Below, piece after piece: positions 29,234 to 38,140 of a stretch of 64,000 nucleotides of DNA (its first letter is position 1; each line of letters begins with the position of its first letter). The position numbers and the translations under genes were made by a program. The DNA is taken from NCBI RefSeq assembly GCF_009690625.1, contig NZ_CP033878.1, forward strand, positions 1,922,001 to 1,986,000, written 5' to 3'. The DNA is from Halorhabdus sp. CBA1104. Lineage in GTDB: Archaea; Halobacteriota; Halobacteria; Halobacteriales; Haloarculaceae. The notes below the pieces were generated by a model. That model did not search any database. It saw nothing but the letters and a program-made list of their open reading frames with translations, and was not told the origin of the DNA.

Positions 29234-29254
29234 GGTTCGAGTCCTAGCGGCGGC
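29234..29254 (+). repeat. Partial copy of the tRNA-Asn 3' end
   Basis: GGTTCGAGTCCT-A-GCGGCGGC repeats bases 29024-29044 of tRNA-Asn with a single G-to-A change, 210 bases downstream. No 5' half accompanies it. A weak inverted copy of the T-arm also appears near 29168-29180. A displaced tRNA 3' end is what an att site leaves after integration and decay. The interval 29046-29398 between the two tRNA genes holds no gene I can support. Confidence 0.6.
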
Positions 29255-29398
29255 CGTGAGTTGGGGTGAAAGTCACGGCAGGCCAGAGTTTGCTCTGACG
29301 GCGGCGTGGTTCTGCCAGCGGCAACTTGTGAAGAGCGACAGTCTCCCTCTTGACGAAGACGGTACAATTTTAGTGACCGACCGGATATGGCCGTGTGA

Positions 29399-29473
29399 GG
29401 GCCCGTATCTCAGTCTGGTTAGAGAGAGCGGCTCATAACCGCTTCGTCCTTGGTTCAAATCCGAGCGGGCCCA
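29399..29473 (+). tRNA. tRNA with anticodon CAT (probable tRNA-Ile2, else elongator Met)
   Basis: A 75-base tRNA: acceptor GGGCCCG/CGGGCCC, discriminator A, D-arm TCTCAGTCTGGTTAGAGA, anticodon stem AGCGG/CCGCT with loop CTCATAA (anticodon CAT), and T-arm with GGTTCAAATCC. A GGGCCC...GGGCCCA acceptor and an AACCGCTTCGTCC-like variable region are more like the isoleucine tRNA whose C34 is modified (agmatidine in archaea) than like elongator Met. The identity is an inference; the structure is certain. Confidence 0.9.
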
Positions 29474-29786
29474 TCCAGTAACTGACCGTTTTGGATTTTT
29501 TCTAATACGGCTAGTTGCTGCCTCACGACCCCGAAATCGCGTAGTATAGATTTTTCGGAAACGTGATTGTGAGATCTCGTCCAACTGCTGGACAGCCCTC
29601 TCGCGGTTGTGCGACGTTGAGACCCGAAACGAGGGGGTGTGCGTACCCGTTCGTGCTGGCAAGGCGTTCTCTCGGTGACCGCCACCGGCCACGGAGATCA
29701 AGACACGCCCTCGTGGTTCGAAGCGGCGACGAGACGGGTACGTTGGCGGTTGGCCGACGGGTACTCGATCCGTCGAGGGAGTCGCG
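29474..29786. other. Gene-poor stretch after the tRNA
   Basis: About 310 bases between the CAT tRNA and the gene ending at 29787. The first 100 bases are A/T-rich and include TTTTGGATTTTTTCTAATA, which could end tRNA transcription. Open frames here are short, differ in composition from real genes and lack family features. Confidence 0.4.
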
Positions 29787-30155
29787 TCAGTCGTCGTTGT
29801 CGGCAGTCTGACCCTGTGCGTCCCAGATTTCGCGCATCTTCTCGGCGAAGGCCGCCGTTCGTTGAGGATGGCCGGCCCGGCCAGTGTCGTCGATGGAGAC
29901 CTCGGCCAGTTCACTGACGAAGTCGCCGTTGAAATCCATGTCTGTGATGGCCTCCGTCACGTCGAACGTGAGCGTGTTGTCTTCCAGTTCGTTCTCGAGC
30001 CACGGGACTTTCGACTGGTCGTCGTCGTACTCGATCTCGTAGGTGTCCCCGCCGAGTAGGTCACGGATCGTCGCCATCGACCCGAGTTCGAGCCAGCCAT
30101 CGTCCCACTGGACGTACAGTGTCCCGTCGTCGAGTTTCGTATCGTATCGCTCCAT
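29787..30155 (-). CDS. Haloarchaeal protein of unknown function (122 aa)
   Basis: An acidic 122-residue protein: MERYDTKLDDGTLYVQWDDG, then LELGSMATIRDLLGGDTYEIEY-like segments and a C-terminal helix TAAFAEKMREIWDAQG. It has no signal peptide or membrane segment. Strand-rich first half and helical second half suggest a small cytosolic domain. Codon use is typical of the chromosome, so I regard it as real. The function is unknown. A short A/T-rich promoter region lies upstream (30156-30190). Confidence 0.7.
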   Translation of the reverse strand: MERYDTKLDDGTLYVQWDDGWLELGSMATIRDLLGGDTYEIEYDDDQSKVPWLENELEDNTLTFDVTEAITDMDFNGDFVSELAEVSIDDTGRAGHPQRTAAFAEKMREIWDAQGQTADNDD

Positions 30156-30258
30156 ACCTCGGGATACACCGGTGATTGTATAATACCCTCACGAAGCACG
30201 TTCGATACGTCGCTGCTCAAACTCCCGACGCTGATCGACGAACCGGTCCAGAGGGCAA

Positions 30259-30951
30259 CTACCACTCGCCGGCGTCGACACGATCGAGCGCATCGAGAAA
30301 GCCATCGGCGAAGGCCGCGCTAGTGACATGATCGGCGGCGTCGATCGCCGCCTCGTCGGCGTTCGCGACGGCGATTGCGGTCCCCGCTCGCTCGAACGTC
30401 GAGACGTCGTTTTGGGAGTCACCGATGGCAACGAAATCGTCGGTGTCGTAGCCGAGGGCCGGCGCGACCGATTCGAGTGCATCGCCCTTGCTCATGTTCG
30501 GCGATTTGACGTGGTAGGCGTACTGGGTATCGACGACTTCCAGACCGTGCTCGGCGGCGATCGATTCCAGCGGTTCGACCGCGATATCGTGGGCTAGAGC
30601 GATCTCCGTCTCCCGCCAGCGGTTGACCAGATCGGCTGGCCCCCAGCCGAGATCGTAGCCGGCTTCGACGTAGGCGTCGGCGACCGCCTGGGCGGCCTCG
30701 CGATCGCCGTGGATACGGACTGTATCGGCCCCGTCGACGAACGAGAGGCCGCCGTTCTCGGCGATAACGTTGCGTTGCAACCCCATGTAGTTACAGAGCG
30801 CAATCGGAAAGGGGAGGACTTTCCCCGTGGCGAGGACGACCGGCCCGTTCCAGGCCCGCAGTGCCGTCCCGACGCGGGGATCGAGGATCATCTCGTCGTT
30901 GGTCAGCGTTCCGTCGATGTCTGTCACCAGCGGCACCGAGGCGGCGGACAT
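30259..30951 (-). CDS. HAD-superfamily phosphatase, phosphoglycolate phosphatase type
   Basis: A 230-residue HAD hydrolase. Motif I is TDIDGTLTN (nucleophile and acid aspartates), motif II VVLATGKVLPF, motif III lysine in SPNMSKGDALES, and motif IV AIGDSQNDVSTFE. This pattern with the C2-type cap (residues ~80-160) is that of archaeal phosphoglycolate phosphatases such as TA0175, which dephosphorylate 2-phosphoglycolate; sugar phosphates are also possible. I chose ATG 30951 (MSAASVPLVTDIDG) over 30978 because the extra residues are arginine-rich. It reads divergently from nothing nearby and follows the J-domain gene. Confidence 0.85.
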   Translation of the reverse strand: MSAASVPLVTDIDGTLTNDEMILDPRVGTALRAWNGPVVLATGKVLPFPIALCNYMGLQRNVIAENGGLSFVDGADTVRIHGDREAAQAVADAYVEAGYDLGWGPADLVNRWRETEIALAHDIAVEPLESIAAEHGLEVVDTQYAYHVKSPNMSKGDALESVAPALGYDTDDFVAIGDSQNDVSTFERAGTAIAVANADEAAIDAADHVTSAAFADGFLDALDRVDAGEW

Positions 30952-30996
30952 ACGTCTACGAACGCGGGCGGCCGGCATGCCGGTTGCGTTTCGCCG

Positions 30997-31737
30997 TCAC
31001 GCTGTGAGCGTCTCGTAGGCCTCTTGGACGCGCTTGAACTGATCGGTGTCGCCATCAGGAGCATCCGGGTGGACCGCCTTGACGCGTTCACGGTAGGCCG
31101 CTCGGATCGTCGCCTGATCGGCGTCCGGATCGACGTTCAAGACGTCACGGGCGTCGCTGGGGGCCATCGACGGACCGGCCCCTGGCGCTGTACCGGGCGT
31201 TCTCTGGGAGTGACTGGCGTCGCCACTCGCCGCCCGGTGACGCCGGCCAGTGGTCCGGGGGCCACCGCCGTTGGCTGCCCGTCGATGTCGGCGCTCAGCA
31301 CTCGCCCGAGCGCGGCCACCCGAACGATCCCCGGCCTGGCGGCCCGGGTCCTGGGATCCGGCGCGCCCGCCGTTGGTCGCGGCGCGGCCTTCGACGCGGC
31401 GATAGATGCGGGCCGCGAGTCGCCCCGTGCCGTGTGCCCAGAGAATGTACGTCACGGTCCCGAACAGCGCCGCCGGCCCGAGGATCGCGAGGTTGTACAG
31501 GATGCCAGCTGCGGCCAAGGCTGCTGTCATGAGTGCGAACGCAGCGGCGAGGCCCACGAGCAGCCGCGATCGGTGCACGTCGCTCACTTGTGGTGGCAGT
31601 TCCGTAAGCCTCTCGCCCCCGGCGGTCCCGCCACTCAGTGCAAGCGGCCCCCCGGGGAGATCGGATGTCCACCGGGCGATGCCGCGCTCGTCTTCCGTGC
31701 GGATTGGCTCGCCCGGTGGCGCCGAGTCTGGCTGCAC
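30997..31737 (-). CDS. Membrane-anchored J-domain (DnaJ-like) protein
   Basis: The C-terminal ~50 residues form a J-domain: DARDVLNVDPDADQATIRAA, then the diagnostic loop VKAVHPDAPDGDTDQFKRVQ (HPD present) and EAYETLTA. The HPD loop would stimulate DnaK. Two hydrophobic segments (residues ~60-100, LLVGLAAAFALMTAALAAAG and ILGPAALFGTVTYILW) anchor it, and an Arg/Gly-rich disordered stretch links them to the J-domain. The C-terminal location of the J-domain differs from classical DnaJ. It diverges from the M48 protease gene from a shared A/T-rich promoter near 31741-31750. Confidence 0.82.
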   Translation of the reverse strand: MQPDSAPPGEPIRTEDERGIARWTSDLPGGPLALSGGTAGGERLTELPPQVSDVHRSRLLVGLAAAFALMTAALAAAGILYNLAILGPAALFGTVTYILWAHGTGRLAARIYRRVEGRAATNGGRAGSQDPGRQAGDRSGGRARASAERRHRRAANGGGPRTTGRRHRAASGDASHSQRTPGTAPGAGPSMAPSDARDVLNVDPDADQATIRAAYRERVKAVHPDAPDGDTDQFKRVQEAYETLTA

Positions 31738-31771
31738 GGCCCTTTTTATCCCCCGTGCCCAACCGGCGGCT

Positions 31772-33040
31772 ATGCTCGTCTCTCAGCTCGTCTTCGTCGC
31801 CCTGTTAGTGGGGACCGAGGCGTTTTTCACCGCACTCGCCGCGCTGAACCTGCGACACGCCGAGCGGACCGTCAGCGAGGAACGTGAGTGGTTGCGGGAC
31901 CGACTCGGCGTCGAGGAGCCACGGGAACTGCTGGATTACAACCGACTCGGGACGGCACTGGGACAACTCCAGACGTGGGTGACGCTGTTCGTCGTCTTGC
32001 TGGTGCTGTATTCGGGAGTGTACGCCGACGCCGTCGCGGCTCTGGAGGCGACTGGGTGGCCTCTCGTCGTCCGCGGGGCTGTGTTCGTCCTCGGGGCCGC
32101 TATCGCCCTCCAGACGATCGCGCTCCCGTTCGATGTCGTCGATACCTTCGTCGTCGAATCGCAGTTCGGCTTCAACCAGCAGACGCTCACGCTCTGGCTC
32201 CGTGATCTCGCGGTCTCGCTGGTCGTGCTGGTCGCTCTCGGCGGGGTACTCGCAGCAGCACTGTTCGCGGCGATCGACGCGATTGGGGGCCTGTGGTGGG
32301 TGGCCGCGTGGCTACTGTTCGTCGCGTTCGCGCTGGTGATGCAGGTGCTGTATCCGCGTGTGATCGCGCCGCTGTTCAACGACTTCGAGCCGATCGAGGG
32401 CGGTGACCTCGCAGACGCCGTGAGTGACGTCTTTGATCGAGCCGGCTTCACTTGCTCGCAACTGTACGAGATGGACGCCAGCCGCCGGTCGAGTCACTCC
32501 AACGCGTACTTCACCGGGTTCGGGGCCACCAAGCGCGTAGTCCTGTTCGACACGCTCATCGAGCAGCTCTCGGTGCCGTCACTGCAGGCTGTCCTGGCTC
32601 ACGAACTGGCACACTACAAGCGTGGTCACGTCTGGAAACAGTTGGCCGCCGGGACCGTCCAGATCGGCGTGTTGCTGTTCGGTGCCGCCCTGCTGGTCGA
32701 GGCCACCTGGCTGTACGACATGTTCGGCATCGCGGGGGAGCCGATCTACGCCGGCCTCGGGGTGGCTGCACTGTTGCTCGAACCAGTCGCACGACTGTCC
32801 GCGCCGCTTTCGAACCGACTATCGCTGGCCCACGAGCGAGAGGCCGACGCCTTCGCTGTCGAGGTCATCGAGGCCGACGCCATGGTCGAGGCACTCTGTG
32901 ATCTGACCGGCGAGAACCTCTCGAACCCGTTTCCCCATCCGCTGTATGCAACCTTCCACTACGATCACCCGCCGATCCCGGACCGGATCAAACACATTCG
33001 GGAAACAGCGGGCAAAAGCGAACAGACAGCACAAGTGTAA
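31772..33040 (+). CDS. M48-family membrane zinc metalloprotease (CAAX prenyl protease 1 / Ste24-like)
   Basis: A 422-residue integral membrane protease. Several hydrophobic segments (e.g. VTLFVVLLVLYSGVYADAV, FVLGAAIALQTIALPF) precede the zinc site AVLAHELAHYKRGHVW (HExxH), and the third ligand lies in LSLAHEREADAFAVEV. The Ste24-type N-x-Y-F-x-G segment appears as HSNAYFTGFG. Whether it cleaves prenylated substrates is unknown in archaea; quality control of membrane proteins is a plausible role. I chose ATG 31772 since the longer frame crosses the divergent promoter (TTTTTATC at 31743-31750). Confidence 0.9.
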   Translation: MLVSQLVFVALLVGTEAFFTALAALNLRHAERTVSEEREWLRDRLGVEEPRELLDYNRLGTALGQLQTWVTLFVVLLVLYSGVYADAVAALEATGWPLVVRGAVFVLGAAIALQTIALPFDVVDTFVVESQFGFNQQTLTLWLRDLAVSLVVLVALGGVLAAALFAAIDAIGGLWWVAAWLLFVAFALVMQVLYPRVIAPLFNDFEPIEGGDLADAVSDVFDRAGFTCSQLYEMDASRRSSHSNAYFTGFGATKRVVLFDTLIEQLSVPSLQAVLAHELAHYKRGHVWKQLAAGTVQIGVLLFGAALLVEATWLYDMFGIAGEPIYAGLGVAALLLEPVARLSAPLSNRLSLAHEREADAFAVEVIEADAMVEALCDLTGENLSNPFPHPLYATFHYDHPPIPDRIKHIRETAGKSEQTAQV

Positions 33041-33064
33041 GTCTGTGCCCCCAAGACGGGTGGG

Positions 33065-34630
33065 CTAACTCAGTTCGACGACTTCGACGTCCGTGACTCG
33101 ATCGTCGGCCTCCATGGCATCGACAACCTCGTCGCTGACAGGCGTGTCGAGGTTGTACACGGACATGGCTTCGCCCTCGATGGCCTCACGAGCGTTTGCC
33201 ATCCCGGCGATGTTGATGTCGTACTCACCGAGGATCGATCCGAGCGAGCCGATAACGCCCGGTTCGTCGTTGTTGTACGAAATGAGCATCGTGCCGTGTG
33301 GGGTCGCATCGACGCGGAACCCATCGATCTCGACGATCCGGGGTTCGTTGTCGCCAAAGAGGGTTCCGCTGACGGTCAGTTCGTGCTCGTCGTCGGAGAC
33401 GGTGATCGACACCAGATTCTGGTAGTCTTCGGTCTCGCGGCGGCGGCTCTCGACGACCTGGATCCCGCGCTGTTCGGCGATCCGGGTCGGGGCGTCGACG
33501 ACGACGTCCTGCCAGCCGAAGGGGTTGAACACGGCTGCGGTGAGCAGGTCGACTTCCTCGTTGGCCAACTCGCCGGCGTACTCGATTTCGATGGACTGGA
33601 CGCGACCGTCGAACAGTCGCAAGGCGAGTTTACTGGCCGTCTCGGCGACGTCGACGTACGCTCGCGTCTCGGGATCGGAACTCGCGTCCGTCGAGGGGAT
33701 ATTGAGCGCGTTCTGGACTTCGTCACCCTCGAGCCCGGAGATGATACTGTTTGCGGCGGTAACAGCGACGTTGACCTGCGCGTTGTAGGTCTTGGCACCG
33801 AGGTGGGGTGTGACGACAACGTCGTCGACCGCGAGCAGCGGATTGTCCTCGGCCGGTGGTTCCGTCGAGAAGACATCCACGCCGGCAGCCTCGATGTCGC
33901 CGCTCTCGACGGCATCGGCAAGCGCTTGCTCGTCGATGATACCACCACGGGAGCTCAACACGACGAGATCGCCGCCGAAACGATCGATCTGCTCGGGACC
34001 GATCAGGTCCCGCGTCTCGTCGGTCAGGCGAGCCTGGACCGAGAGGAGATCGACGCGTTCGAGCAGTTCATCGAGGTCGAGGAGTTCGATGCCCATCTGG
34101 CGAGCGCGAGCCTCTCCCAGGTACGGATCGTAGGCGAGCAGATCCATCCCGAGATTGTCAAAGCGCCAGGCGACTTCCTGGCCAAGGCGACCCAGGCCGA
34201 CGATCCCGGCGGTCATCCCGCCCAGTTCCAGCCCCTCGAAAGACGCCCCATCCCAACCGCCATCGCCGACCTGCATGTGGCCCTGCGGGATGCGCTTTGC
34301 GGCGTTAAAGGCCAGGCCGATCGTGTGCTCGGCCGCGGCATAGACGTTTCCGCGGGGTGCGTTGGCCACGATGACGCCGTGGTCGGTCGCTGCCGGGATA
34401 TCGATGTTGTCCACCCCGATCCCCGCCCGCGAGACGACCTTGAGATTTGGTGCGTTCTCGAAAACCTCACGGGTAATCTCCGTCCCGCGGATGAGCATTG
34501 CGTCGATATCCTCGACGATCTCGAGAACGCCGTCGGTATCGATGTCGACGTCCTCGACGATGTCCAGGCCGGCACTCCGGAGGCGCGCCAGACCAGCGTC
34601 GTCGATCGGGTCCGTGACCAGTACCTTCAT
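33065..34630 (-). CDS. serA: D-3-phosphoglycerate dehydrogenase
   Basis: First step of phosphorylated serine synthesis. Domains in order: substrate-binding N-terminus (MKVLVTDPIDDAGLARLRSA), NAD-binding Rossmann fold with GIVGLGRLGQEVAWR, catalytic arginine and histidine regions (LLSVQARLTDETRDLI; VVVTPHLGAKTYNAQ), an intervening ASB-like domain, and a C-terminal ACT domain (NNDEPGVIGSLGSILGEYDI) for serine feedback. The length of 521 residues is that of the long form. I chose ATG 34630 because it starts directly on the first strand. It converges with the M48 protease gene. Confidence 0.95.
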   Translation of the reverse strand: MKVLVTDPIDDAGLARLRSAGLDIVEDVDIDTDGVLEIVEDIDAMLIRGTEITREVFENAPNLKVVSRAGIGVDNIDIPAATDHGVIVANAPRGNVYAAAEHTIGLAFNAAKRIPQGHMQVGDGGWDGASFEGLELGGMTAGIVGLGRLGQEVAWRFDNLGMDLLAYDPYLGEARARQMGIELLDLDELLERVDLLSVQARLTDETRDLIGPEQIDRFGGDLVVLSSRGGIIDEQALADAVESGDIEAAGVDVFSTEPPAEDNPLLAVDDVVVTPHLGAKTYNAQVNVAVTAANSIISGLEGDEVQNALNIPSTDASSDPETRAYVDVAETASKLALRLFDGRVQSIEIEYAGELANEEVDLLTAAVFNPFGWQDVVVDAPTRIAEQRGIQVVESRRRETEDYQNLVSITVSDDEHELTVSGTLFGDNEPRIVEIDGFRVDATPHGTMLISYNNDEPGVIGSLGSILGEYDINIAGMANAREAIEGEAMSVYNLDTPVSDEVVDAMEADDRVTDVEVVELS

Positions 34631-34735
34631 GCCTGGAGGGAATTTCCCCACCACATTAACCTTTTAGAGTTCGTCGCGACGCGCGAGTCACCGCCGCCGA
34701 GAAAACGAGGGGTCGCCGAACGGAAATTCGGAGCC

Positions 34736-36043
34736 TCAGACCGGTTCGCCAAGCATCTCGGCGAGATCCTCTTCGGGATCGCCGATGGCCTGGAGCCCGA
34801 ACTCGTCGTTGAGGAGCTCAACCACGTCGTCGGTGAGCCACTCGGGGATCGTCGGACCGATGCGGACGTCCTGGATCCCGAGGTCGAACAGGCCCAGCAG
34901 GACGGCGACGGCTTTCTGTTCGAACCACGAGAGGACGATGCTCACGGGCAGGTCGTTGACGCCACAGTCGAAGGCTTCGGCCAGTGCCTGGGCGATCTTG
35001 ACCGTCGAGATGGAGTTGTTACACTGCCCCAGGTCGATGAAGCGGGGGATGTCCGTCCCGGGAACGGTGCCGTATTCGAGGTCGTTGAAGCGGAACTTGC
35101 CACAGCCGGTCGTCAGGACGACACAATCGTCAGGGACGTTCTTGGCGAGTTCGCGGTAGTAGGCACGACCGTCGGTCGGGGCGTCACAGCCCGCGATGAC
35201 GAAGAAGTGCCGGAGCTTGCCCTCCTCGACGGCTTCGACGATCTGGGGTGCCAGGTCGAGGACCGTCTCGTGGTAGAAGCCCGTCGAGAGGGTTTCGTCA
35301 CTGTTCCACTCGTCGTCGGCGGGTTCGGGCAGTTCCTTGGCCTGTTCGATGACGGGCGCAAAGTCACCGTCCTCGATATGGGTCGCCCCTTCAAGGCCGG
35401 CGACGGTCGTCGTGTAGAACCGATCGACGTAATCATCGACCGGCGGCATCAAGCAGTTCGACGTCCCGACGATCGCGCCGGGGAACTCACGGAACAGATC
35501 CCGCTGGTCGAACCACGCTTCGCCGACGTTACCCTTCAGGTGGTCGTATTTGGCGAGTTCGGGGTAGCCGTGGGCGGGCAGCATCTCCGAGTGGGTATAG
35601 ACGTTGATCCCCTCGCCTTCGGTCTGTTCGAGCAGTTCCTTCAGGGCGTACAGATCGTGGCCGGTAACGACGATCGACTTCCCATCGACCTGATTCTCCG
35701 GGACTTCGGCGGGTTCGGGTTTGCCCAGCGTGTCGACGTGAGCCTGATCGAGCAGTTCCATGGCGTCGATGGCGGCCGAGCCCAGGTCCAGGGCCTGGCC
35801 GACCGTCTCGTCCATGTCGAAGTTGACGTTCGTCAGCGTGTGAAACAGCGTCTCGTGGACGGTCGCATCGACACCCTCATCGACGTATCCCATCTCGCGG
35901 GCATGATGGGCGTACGCCGAGACGCCTTTCGCGCCGAGGATCATCGTCTCCTGTAAACTGTCGAGGTTCGGGTCCTTGCCACAGACGCCCTGGACGGTAC
36001 AGCCACCGTCGAGCGTTTGCTCACACTGCAGGCAGTCCATCAT
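34736..36043 (-). CDS. hcp: Hybrid cluster protein (hydroxylamine reductase), short form
   Basis: Iron-sulfur protein that reduces hydroxylamine or nitric oxide and may act in nitrosative-stress defence. The N-terminal cysteine set MMDCLQCEQT...GGCTVQGVCGK (spacing C-x2-C-x7-C-x5-C) binds the first cluster; hybrid-cluster ligands fall in GTSNCLMPP, IAGCDAPTDGR, TTGCGKFRFND and the C-terminal block. At about 435 residues it is shorter than class I/II Hcp, fitting the short class III that lacks one helical-bundle module. The start at 36043 is 25 bases from a TATA-like GAGGTATATGG, consistent with a leaderless message. Confidence 0.9.
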   Translation of the reverse strand: MMDCLQCEQTLDGGCTVQGVCGKDPNLDSLQETMILGAKGVSAYAHHAREMGYVDEGVDATVHETLFHTLTNVNFDMDETVGQALDLGSAAIDAMELLDQAHVDTLGKPEPAEVPENQVDGKSIVVTGHDLYALKELLEQTEGEGINVYTHSEMLPAHGYPELAKYDHLKGNVGEAWFDQRDLFREFPGAIVGTSNCLMPPVDDYVDRFYTTTVAGLEGATHIEDGDFAPVIEQAKELPEPADDEWNSDETLSTGFYHETVLDLAPQIVEAVEEGKLRHFFVIAGCDAPTDGRAYYRELAKNVPDDCVVLTTGCGKFRFNDLEYGTVPGTDIPRFIDLGQCNNSISTVKIAQALAEAFDCGVNDLPVSIVLSWFEQKAVAVLLGLFDLGIQDVRIGPTIPEWLTDDVVELLNDEFGLQAIGDPEEDLAEMLGEPV

Positions 36044-36228
36044 ACACGTCACTGTCCGGACGCCACCCATATACCTCGTCTACCAACTCCCCGTCTTCTG
36101 GGAACGGGAGCGAACACGTTCGTCCAGGTTGTTTATACGGTGTTTGCGAACGTCGAATTTCGCGTACAGTAGCGGCCAGAACGTACAGAACAGTGAACGA
36201 TTATGTAAAATGATGTTGTTCCCGGAAG

Positions 36229-37218
36229 TCAGGCGAGATCGGCGGGCGGCCCGCCCGGCAGGTCATCGCGATCGTGGGAGGCCTCGAAGTCCAGATCCGG
36301 TCCCGTCGGGACGATGCGCTTGGGACTCACGTCGGGATGGGTCGTGTAGTAGTGTTCTTTGATATGAGCCAGGTCGACCGTCTTGGCGACGTCTCCCGTT
36401 TGATACACGTCACGCAGATACGGCCAAAGGTGGTCGTACTCCCGAATCAGCTTGTGGTTGCACATGAAGTGGGTGTGATAGACCGCATCGAATCGGACGA
36501 GGGTAGTGAACATCGCGATGTCGGCCTCAGTCAGACGATCACCCGCGAGATAGCGCTGGTCGGCGAGCACCGAATCCCAGTGATCGAGGGCATCGAACAA
36601 CTCCTCGAGTGCTTCGTCGTAGGCATCCTGGGAATCGGCGAAGCCAGCCTTGTAGACACCGTTGTTGATCGGTTCGTAGATGTCCTCGATGAGCCGGTCG
36701 ATCTCCTCGCGATAGCCCTCGGGATAGAGATCGACGTCGTTGTCGGCCACATCGTCGAATTCCGTATCGAGCATCCGCATGATCTCGGCGGACTCGTTGT
36801 TGACGATCGTGTCTTCCTGTTTGTCCCAGAGGACCGGCACGGTTACGCGGCCAGTCATGTCGGGATCGGCCGCCACGTAGATCTCTCGAAGGTAGTCGCT
36901 TCCGTTGATCGTGTCGGGTGTACAGCCGTCTTTCTCGGGGGTGAACTGCCAACCGTCGTCGCCGCGGTAAGGATCGACGTAATCGACCGTGATCGCGTCT
37001 TCGAGTCCCCTCAGCGTCCGCGTGAGCAGCGTCCGGTGTGCCCACGGACAGGCCCGGCAGACGTAGAGGTGATACCGGCCGGCCTCGGGCTGAAATCGCG
37101 CGTCGGGATCGTCCTCGATGCGATCGCGGAAAGCAGTCGTCTGGCGCTCGAAAGCACCATCTTCGTTGGTCGTCTGGTAGGCGTCGGTACGCCACTCACC
37201 ATCGACGAGCATGTTCAT
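36229..37218 (-). CDS. Glutathionyl-hydroquinone reductase-like (ECM4/YqjG) thiol transferase
   Basis: A 329-residue member of the Xi-class glutathione transferase group. The catalytic cysteine motif is YHLYVCRACPWAHRTLL (C-P-W), followed by the thioredoxin-fold cis-proline region VTVPVLWDKQ, the sequence NNESAEIMRML, and a helical C-terminal domain with DRLTEADIAMFTTLVRFDAVY. Such enzymes remove a thiol from quinols. Haloarchaea generally use gamma-glutamylcysteine rather than glutathione, so the real thiol partner is uncertain. I chose the start MNMLVDGEW at 37218; a frame open to 38046 is a shadow of the L10e gene region. Confidence 0.9.
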   Translation of the reverse strand: MNMLVDGEWRTDAYQTTNEDGAFERQTTAFRDRIEDDPDARFQPEAGRYHLYVCRACPWAHRTLLTRTLRGLEDAITVDYVDPYRGDDGWQFTPEKDGCTPDTINGSDYLREIYVAADPDMTGRVTVPVLWDKQEDTIVNNESAEIMRMLDTEFDDVADNDVDLYPEGYREEIDRLIEDIYEPINNGVYKAGFADSQDAYDEALEELFDALDHWDSVLADQRYLAGDRLTEADIAMFTTLVRFDAVYHTHFMCNHKLIREYDHLWPYLRDVYQTGDVAKTVDLAHIKEHYYTTHPDVSPKRIVPTGPDLDFEASHDRDDLPGGPPADLA

Positions 37219-37365
37219 TGTACCGCTTACTTGGCGACCGCGACGCATAAACCTCAGAGTGACGTGAGTGTTACCACCAGTTGCACTGGCGTGAGATCTG
37301 CCCGGTGAAACTGGCTTCGAAGCCCTTATTTGACGCCTTTCCCTCTGATTCGCCAAGAGAAACCC

Positions 37366-37896
37366 ATGTCGGAAAAACCAGCCTCGATGTACCGGGACAT
37401 CGACAAGCCGTCCTACACCCGGCGCGAATACATCACCGGTATCCCCGGTTCGAAGATCGCACAGCACAAGATGGGCGACGCTGACACCGACCCTGAAGAC
37501 TATCCCGTCCAGATCTCGCTGGTCGTCGAGGAGACTGTCCAGCTTCGCCACGGCTCGATGGAGGCCTCGCGGCTGTCGGCCAACCGCCACCTGATCAAGG
37601 AACTGGGCGAGGGCAACTACAAGATGGTCCTCCGGAAGTTCCCCCACCAGGTCATCCGGGAGAACAAGCAGGCAACCGGCGCAGGTGCCGACCGTGTTTC
37701 CGACGGGATGCGTCAGTCCTTCGGCAAGATCGTCGGCACGGCCGCTCGCGTCCAAGCGGGGGAACGGCTGTTCACCGCCTACTGTGACGTCGATCAGGCC
37801 GACGCCGTCAAGGAAGCCTTCCGTCGGGCCTACAACAAGATCACACCGCCCTGCCGGATCAAAATCGAGCGTGGCGAAGAGTTGCTGATCGCCTAA
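37366..37896 (+). CDS. rpl10e: 50S ribosomal protein L10e (uL16)
   Basis: Large-subunit protein at the central protuberance and A-site. Recognised from [20 protein letters not shown], the [14 protein letters not shown] loop, [21 protein letters not shown] and the C-terminal [19 protein letters not shown]. Length 176 residues is normal. ATG 37366 ([11 protein letters not shown]) is chosen; an A/T box CTTATTTG lies about 40 bases upstream. It stands alone, as often in haloarchaea. Confidence 0.97.
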   Translation: MSEKPASMYRDIDKPSYTRREYITGIPGSKIAQHKMGDADTDPEDYPVQISLVVEETVQLRHGSMEASRLSANRHLIKELGEGNYKMVLRKFPHQVIRENKQATGAGADRVSDGMRQSFGKIVGTAARVQAGERLFTAYCDVDQADAVKEAFRRAYNKITPPCRIKIERGEELLIA

Positions 37897-38140
37897 CGCC
37901 ACCCACTTTTCTCGTCGCCACTCTGTCCACGGTGACTCGCAGCGTTGGCCCTCCACGACTGGCACGAAGAGAGTCAACTCGCCGTCGACCGGAATGACGA
38001 CGCCAACGCTACGAACAGGCACATCGAGGAAACGCCAACGAGCCACACGAGGAGTTGCGATCTGTCACGACTGGTGACTGGCCCGTGTGGTCAGTACGCC
38101 GAACGTCACCTGGGAGGTTACGAGCGGCGACGAGGCCGCG

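Noticed and set aside
29148-29438. 96-codon frame between two tRNA genes
   Set aside because: It runs into the CAT tRNA gene and has no coding character.
33296-35956. 886-codon open frame spanning serA and hcp antisense
   Set aside because: It crosses two well-supported genes and their intergenic gap on the other strand and shows no domain.
36229-38046. Extended 605-codon version of the thiol transferase
   Set aside because: The extra 276 residues lie antisense to the L10e gene and its promoter; the true start at 37218 begins on the family N-terminus.
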